Origin: Methanobacterium sp.
GTDB lineage: Archaea > Methanobacteriota > Methanobacteria > Methanobacteriales > Methanobacteriaceae
Reading direction: 5' to 3'
DNA: 9,377 nt
Assembly (NCBI GenBank): GCA_028700095.1
Contig: JAQVTJ010000061.1
Coordinates: 1 to 9,377, forward strand
Shown: in pieces, positions 6,706 through 9,377 of the stretch
How positions within the stretch are numbered: position 1 is the first letter of the stretch
Layout: every line of letters begins with the position of its first letter
Position numbers and translations under genes: made by a program
Notes under the pieces: model-generated
What the model saw: only the letters and a program-made list of their open reading frames with translations
What the model was told of the DNA's origin: nothing
Databases searched by the model: none

Positions 6706-7104
6706 CTATTTATATATATTATCAATTATTATGTCAAGGGAATCTTCAACAGATGCTTTTAAGGAAATATCTTTACAATAACTCATTTCATTAAGTTCTT
6801 TTAATATTAGTCTACGGATACATTCATCTTGAATTATTAAATATAATCTACCTAAACTTGATGCAACAACTTCCTGTTTTTCATGAGAAATAAGGGCTAG
6901 AATTATCTTTAATCCCAATTTTAAGTCATTATTATCTGTATTATTTAATAATTCAGCTATATAATATTTAAATTCATCTAATGTTTCAGGAGATGAAATA
7001 GAAATGTAATGTATAAGTTCAGATTTATTAGATAATATCATATCTTCTAAATTTTCATTTTCACCAAAATTTGTTTTGAAATCTGTTGCTGACAATACCA
7101 ACAC
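6706..7104 (-). CDS. 132-aa helical ORF, likely N-terminal part of an interrupted gene
   Basis: The protein is not recognised. It is almost entirely helical by eye: LDEFKYYIAELLNN, LKLGLKIILALISH, EVVASSLGRLYLIIQDE, IRRLILKELNEM and a final SLKASVEDSLDIIID. The repeated paired helices are reminiscent of HEAT-like scaffolds, but this is inference. The start is uncertain: GTG at 7104 lacks a clear Shine-Dalgarno site, while TTG at 7095 has GGGTG seven bases upstream. It follows the 90-aa gene by 14 bases and is surely co-transcribed with it. It ends at TAG (6706-6708), after which the same frame reads on as coding-like sequence. Confidence 0.55.
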   Translation of the reverse strand: MLVLSATDFKTNFGENENLEDMILSNKSELIHYISISSPETLDEFKYYIAELLNNTDNNDLKLGLKIILALISHEKQEVVASSLGRLYLIIQDECIRRLILKELNEMSYCKDISLKASVEDSLDIIIDNIYK

Positions 7105-7118
7105 CCATACTTTAATTA

Positions 7119-7391
7119 TTAAAGCATATTTTTTTCGAGAATTAACAGGCTTTCAGCTATAAAATCCAAAACCCTTCTTCTCTCATCTAAAGACACCTTT
7201 TTTTTCATAAGCAAATTTAACAACTCAGTAATACTTCTTAATGAAAAATTACCTTCAAAAACATCCATAAGTAGAATATCTCTTTTACCTGTATCTTTTG
7301 ATGGGACTACACAAACAACAGCCCCAACCTCCCCATTAATACCCCTTAAATCCATTGTGAAGGAATATTTTTTTTCATTATTATATGACAT
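7119..7391 (-). CDS. 90-aa protein of unknown function, first gene of the - cluster
   Basis: I do not recognise the family. I choose the ATG at 7391 over the one at 7424. AAGGTGT (7398-7404) lies six bases upstream of 7391, and the TATA box at 7440-7449 predicts a transcript start near 7420, below 7424. The N-terminal half looks like a small beta sheet: KKYSFTMDLRG, GEVGAVVCVVPS and KRDILLMDVFEG. The C-terminal half is helical (LRSITELLNLLMKKK and LDERRRVLDFIAESLLILEKNML). This is a compact alpha/beta plan typical of a small soluble cytoplasmic protein. It is the promoter-proximal gene, followed after 14 bases by the helical ORF that appears interrupted. Confidence 0.65.
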   Translation of the reverse strand: MSYNNEKKYSFTMDLRGINGEVGAVVCVVPSKDTGKRDILLMDVFEGNFSLRSITELLNLLMKKKVSLDERRRVLDFIAESLLILEKNML

Positions 7392-7427
7392 TCTATTACA
7401 CCTTATTACATCTTTGATTAGCATAAT

Positions 7428-7457
7428 AGATATAATTTTCTATAAATAGAGATATAA
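7428..7457 (-). promoter_or_regulatory. TATA box of the - cluster, flanked by two AGATATAA copies
   Basis: CTATTTATAG (7440-7449, itself a perfect palindrome) is the likely TATA element for the 90-aa gene, with a start near 7420 and a leader of about 28 bases. On the + strand AGATATAA occurs at 7428-7435 and at 7450-7457, 22 bp apart and on both sides of the TATA element. This arrangement could serve a regulator, but the motif is AT-rich and its role is unproven. Confidence 0.4.
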
Positions 7458-7939
7458 GATAAAAAATTTTGATAATAGCTAAAAAAAAAAATATTATATT
7501 AAAAATTTTCCAATAAAAAATAACCCAATTAAAGGGTAATTATTGAGCTGGGTGTTTAAATATTCTAGGATAAAATCTAAAGATTAAAATAGGAGAGAGA
7601 ACATAATATAGATAAAGTTTAATTAATAAAATTCAAATTATAAAGAGACTCTAGAATAAAAATACTTATATTTAATTAAAAATTTTTATATACATTTTTA
7701 CAAGGAGCGTATAACAGATATATAGAATATATACCCCACTTAATAGTATTGTTTACAATTATTTTATCATATCTAACAATTTAACAAGTAGACTAAATGT
7801 AAAAAGCATGAACTATTTTTTTCATCCAGTTTTTCACAAAAATAATTAGAATATTATCGGATTATTCAATGCATTGTATTAGAATAAATCGTTAAGAAAA
7901 AGTGTTAATCTTACTTAAAAAAAATTATTGGAGGATAAT
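7458..7939. other. Long AT-rich divergent region, possible unannotated promoter
   Basis: No protein gene is supported here. The stretch contains a near-consensus archaeal promoter TTTATATA (7685-7692) preceded by an A-rich BRE-like stretch. It also reads as a TATA box (TATATAAA) on the - strand. No ORF with a ribosome binding site follows it on the + strand; T7 at about 7817-7823 could end a transcript of about 110 bases. An ACCC(7)GGGT inverted repeat lies near 7524-7538. The promoter of the DUF4326 gene itself is not obvious; a weak candidate is TTAGAATAAATCG at about 7878-7890. Confidence 0.4.
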
Positions 7940-8251
7940 ATGACAATAAGAGTGAGAAATGAGAATACCTGGGAATGTGAGGAAAGCGAATTTGTTGAAT
8001 TTGTTGGAAAAGGTTCAGTTCTTGAAAATCCATATACATGTGGCTGTAGAAGAAAATTAAAGGATCAATACAGGAAATATTTAGTTGGACTTACAATGGA
8101 TAGTCCTGAATGGCAGAGAATTATTGAATTAAAGAAAATACATGAAGATGGAGAAGATTTAAATCTTTTATGTTCATGCTACCCCGATCAATGTCATTCT
8201 AATATTATTAGCGATGCAATAGCAGGAAAAATAAACCCGAAAAAAGGTTGA
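7940..8251 (+). CDS. DUF4326-type protein
   Basis: This 103-aa protein resembles the DUF4326 family of small proteins of unknown biochemical role. Its marks are VEFVGKG (19-25), an ENPY loop (29-32) corresponding to the family's G-NPF turn, a helical middle (KDQYRKYLVGL), and the C-terminal motif LLCSCYPDQCHS (76-87) with Cys78, Cys80, Cys85 and His86. Cys34 and Cys36 (CGC) lie just after the ENPY loop. The cysteines and histidine could bind a metal or form an active site, but this is inference. The start at ATG 7940 is set by GGAGG (7930-7934) five bases upstream; the TTG at 7928 overlaps that site and is rejected. The gene stands alone, divergent from the 90-aa cluster and closed by a strong hairpin terminator. 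Confidence 0.75.
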   Translation: MTIRVRNENTWECEESEFVEFVGKGSVLENPYTCGCRRKLKDQYRKYLVGLTMDSPEWQRIIELKKIHEDGEDLNLLCSCYPDQCHSNIISDAIAGKINPKKG

Positions 8252-8258
8252 TAATTAT

Positions 8259-8308
8259 AAAAAAAATGTTAGATAGTTTACTTAAATTAATAAACAACAT
8301 TTTTTTTT
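8259..8308 (+). terminator. Hairpin plus T9 terminator of the DUF4326 gene
   Basis: An A8 run and ATGTT (8266-8270) pair with AACAT and the following T run (8296-8308). Inside, GTTTA (8276-8280) pairs with TAAAC (8291-8295). The T9 run is at 8300-8308. It begins seven bases after the stop codon and looks like a bacterial intrinsic terminator with the A-tract and T-tract extending the stem. Confidence 0.65.
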
Positions 8309-8324
8309 ATTTAATATTTTATCC

Positions 8325-8361
8325 ATCTACCAATATCTTAATTAACCTTAAATAGGTAGAT
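8325..8361. repeat. 7-bp inverted repeat with long loop
   Basis: ATCTACC (8325-8331) and GGTAGAT (8355-8361) are perfect complements separated by 23 bases that contain the palindrome TTAATTAA. It lies directly before the stronger inverted repeat at 8368-8392. Confidence 0.45.
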
Positions 8362-8367
8362 ATGTGT

Positions 8368-8392
8368 TATTATATCTTATTTAGATATAATA
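8368..8392. repeat. Perfect 10-bp inverted repeat with 5-base loop
   Basis: TATTATATCT (8368-8377) pairs without mismatch with AGATATAATA (8383-8392) around TATTT. It lies about 225 bases before trkA and 140 bases after the DUF4326 stop. It could be an RNA hairpin or a dimeric operator. No T run follows on either strand, so a simple terminator is less likely. Confidence 0.55.
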
Positions 8393-8601
8393 TATGGAAA
8401 TATATTGAAACTAAATTGGAATTATCAGTTGGATTTATATAAATAATAAATTTTAATGTATTTAATCCAAACAACAATTACTGTAGGTAAATTTATATAT
8501 TAAATTCAACGATCTTTATTAGGTTTAAAAAAAATTTAATTTATACTAACTTTATATTTATAATTTTCACTTATTAATCATCGAATTTTTTTGAATGATT
8601 T
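8393..8601. other. AT-rich leader region of trkA
   Basis: No gene is seen. Three TATA-like elements are present: the 12-bp palindrome ATTTATATAAAT (8433-8444), TTTATATAT (8492-8500) and TTTATATTTATA (8551-8562). The last gives the best spacing for trkA; the second would give a leader of about 90 bases. Confidence 0.4.
8551..8562 (+). promoter_or_regulatory. Candidate TATA box of trkA
   Basis: TTTATATTTATA predicts transcription from about 8582. The resulting leader of about 37 bases contains the Shine-Dalgarno site AAAGGGGGA (8602-8610), eight bases before the ATG at 8619. Confidence 0.45.
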
Positions 8602-8618
8602 AAAGGGGGATATTTTTG

Positions 8619-9293
8619 ATGTATGTAATTATCATGGGTGGTGGAAGAGTGGGAATGACACTTGCTTCAGCACTGATAAAAGCAAATTTTGATGTTACTC
8701 TCATTGAAAAAGATCAAAAATTCTGCAACCAAGCAGCAAGTGAATTAGATGCTCTTGTTATATGTGGAAATGGTACAGATTTAAAAACTTTGGAAGAAGC
8801 TAATATAGCTGAAGCAGATGCGTTTGTTGCTGCTACAGGTAATGATGAATCTAACTTACTTGCATCTATTCTAGTTAAAGATTATAATCTTCCAAAACTT
8901 ATTGCAAGAATAAGTGATCCTGCCCATGAAGAAGCTTTCAGAAAAGTTGGTATTGATGCAACTGTAAGCCCTGAGCTTACAGCAGCAGCTTATCTTGAAA
9001 AGTTGATAATAAGACCAAAAATTGCTGATATGGTTATTCTTGGTAAAGGCAATGCTGAGCTTTTAGACATTCCTGTTGAGAATAATAAAGTAATAGGGAA
9101 AAAAATCGCAGACATAAGTCCTACAAAGAACTATGCAATATGTGCTGTTTATAAAGGTCCAGAATATAAAATTCTCATGCCTGAACCTGGAATTATTCTA
9201 GAATCCGGCGATAAAATATCTATTCTAATAAAAACAAAAATTATTAGGTCTCATAATGTTTTTACCCATAATAATAGCAGTTGTGTATGGTGA
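8619..9293 (+). CDS. trkA: TrkA/KtrA-type potassium channel gating subunit (RCK domain)
   Basis: This cytoplasmic regulatory subunit of a Trk/Ktr potassium uptake system binds NAD(H) or ATP and gates the membrane subunit TrkH. The 224-aa protein has an N-terminal RCK_N Rossmann domain (about 1-115): the dinucleotide loop GGGRVG (7-12), acidic Glu30 at the end of strand 2 for the ribose hydroxyls, GNGTD (50-54) and AATGNDESN (71-79). The RCK_C domain follows at about 140-206 ([19 protein letters not shown] ... [12 protein letters not shown]). The start is ATG 8619 with AAAGGGGGA eight bases upstream; the TTG directly before it is less likely. The last 13 codons overlap the start of trkH in another frame, and the C-terminal tail ([14 protein letters not shown]) looks unlike a usual TrkA end. 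Confidence 0.92.
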   Translation: MYVIIMGGGRVGMTLASALIKANFDVTLIEKDQKFCNQAASELDALVICGNGTDLKTLEEANIAEADAFVAATGNDESNLLASILVKDYNLPKLIARISDPAHEEAFRKVGIDATVSPELTAAAYLEKLIIRPKIADMVILGKGNAELLDIPVENNKVIGKKIADISPTKNYAICAVYKGPEYKILMPEPGIILESGDKISILIKTKIIRSHNVFTHNNSSCVW

Positions 9294-9377
9294 ATATAAT
9301 TATATAACTCCATTTCTATACTCGTCCATTATAAGTCTTGTTATTGGTTTATTTCTTTTTAAAAGATTTGATAATAA
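9256..9377 (+). CDS. trkH: TrkH-type potassium transporter membrane subunit, 3'-partial, N-terminus short
   Basis: The frame starting at ATG 9256 runs to the end of the window (40 codons). It reads as two membrane helices with a loop: [16 protein letters not shown], then [19 protein letters not shown]. The pattern of a proline-containing first helix followed by VYGE is that of the TrkH N-terminus, and trkA-trkH pairs are a known arrangement. AGGT (9246-9249) lies six bases upstream of the ATG. The gene overlaps trkA by 38 bases, which suggests coupled translation. Compared with typical TrkH proteins, about 15-30 residues before the first helix core seem to be missing. Only four or five more codons are open upstream of LIMF before a TAA at 9229-9231. 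Confidence 0.7.
   Translation, partial: MFLPIIIAVVYGEYNYITPFLYSSIISLVIGLFLFKRFDN

Larger units (their letters stand above)
6133..7104 (-). pseudogene. Possible single gene of about 323 codons broken by in-frame TAG and TAA
   Basis: The 132-aa and 134-aa ORFs share one reading frame. Between them the frame is closed only by TAG at 6706-6708 and TAA at 6604-6606. The 33 codons between the stops read as ordinary protein (for example NNLGDYLLHRYNILSEKRG), and so do the 22 codons after the TAA (LTIIFKDSIFFHWDE). Read through, they form one helix-rich protein of about 323 codons. No frameshift is needed. The simplest explanation is a decaying gene with two nonsense mutations. The alternative is two neighbouring genes with chance open frame between them; in DNA this AT-rich, stretches of 22-33 codons without a stop are not rare. 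Confidence 0.5.

Noticed and set aside
6706..6708. Pyrrolysine-coding TAG in the interrupted frame
   Set aside because: A TAA follows 33 codons later in the same frame, and the pyrrolysine system is not expected in this group, so decay is the simpler reading.
7807..7850. 13-codon ORF starting ATGAACTAT
   Set aside because: It is too short, with no ribosome binding site.
8266..8355. 29-codon hydrophobic ORF (MLDSLLKL...) after the DUF4326 gene
   Set aside because: It runs through the terminator hairpin and T9 run, and its only upstream site overlaps the previous stop at poor spacing.

Overview
The window is about 9.4 kb of very AT-rich DNA with small genes, wide AT-only gaps, archaeal TATA boxes (TTTATATA-like) and Shine-Dalgarno sites of the AGGTGAT/GGAGG type. 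The first gene is methanogenesis marker protein 4 (MtxX), so the host is a methanogenic archaeon. AT content and gene style suggest the Methanobacteriaceae, most likely a Methanobrevibacter-type genome; the family and genus are inferences.

Layout. (1) 2-715, +: mtxX, cut at its 5' end. (2) 1065-2432, -: a 14-helix drug:H+ antiporter of the major facilitator superfamily. (3) 2897-3834, +: two small unrecognised proteins, one lysine-rich and probably disordered (79 aa), one of 129 aa with a TTG start. (4) 4104-4517, +: a single-domain response regulator. It converges on a lysine-rich unknown gene (4575-4844, -) whose promoter carries a perfect palindrome over the TATA box. (5) 5179/5236-6075, +: a cation diffusion facilitator with no normal start codon where one is expected. 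(6) 6133-7391, -: a cluster starting with an unrecognised 90-aa protein. It continues as one long reading frame broken by an in-frame TAG and an in-frame TAA; the two surviving pieces are the 132-aa and 134-aa ORFs. (7) 7940-8251, +: a DUF4326-type protein followed by a hairpin plus T9 terminator. (8) 8619-9377, +: trkA overlapping the start of trkH, a potassium uptake pair that runs off the window.

Functionally the recognisable genes are one methanogenesis-linked gene, three membrane transport systems (drug efflux, divalent metal efflux, K+ uptake) and one signalling protein. Between them lie accessory-looking small genes. The less ordinary points are the twice-stopped reading frame at 6133-7104, the missing CDF start codon, the palindrome over the promoter at 4895-4914, three 10-bp tandem repeats upstream of the 79-aa gene, and a perfect 10-bp inverted repeat between the DUF4326 gene and trkA. 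I saw no tRNA, rRNA, CRISPR array, transposase or integrase.
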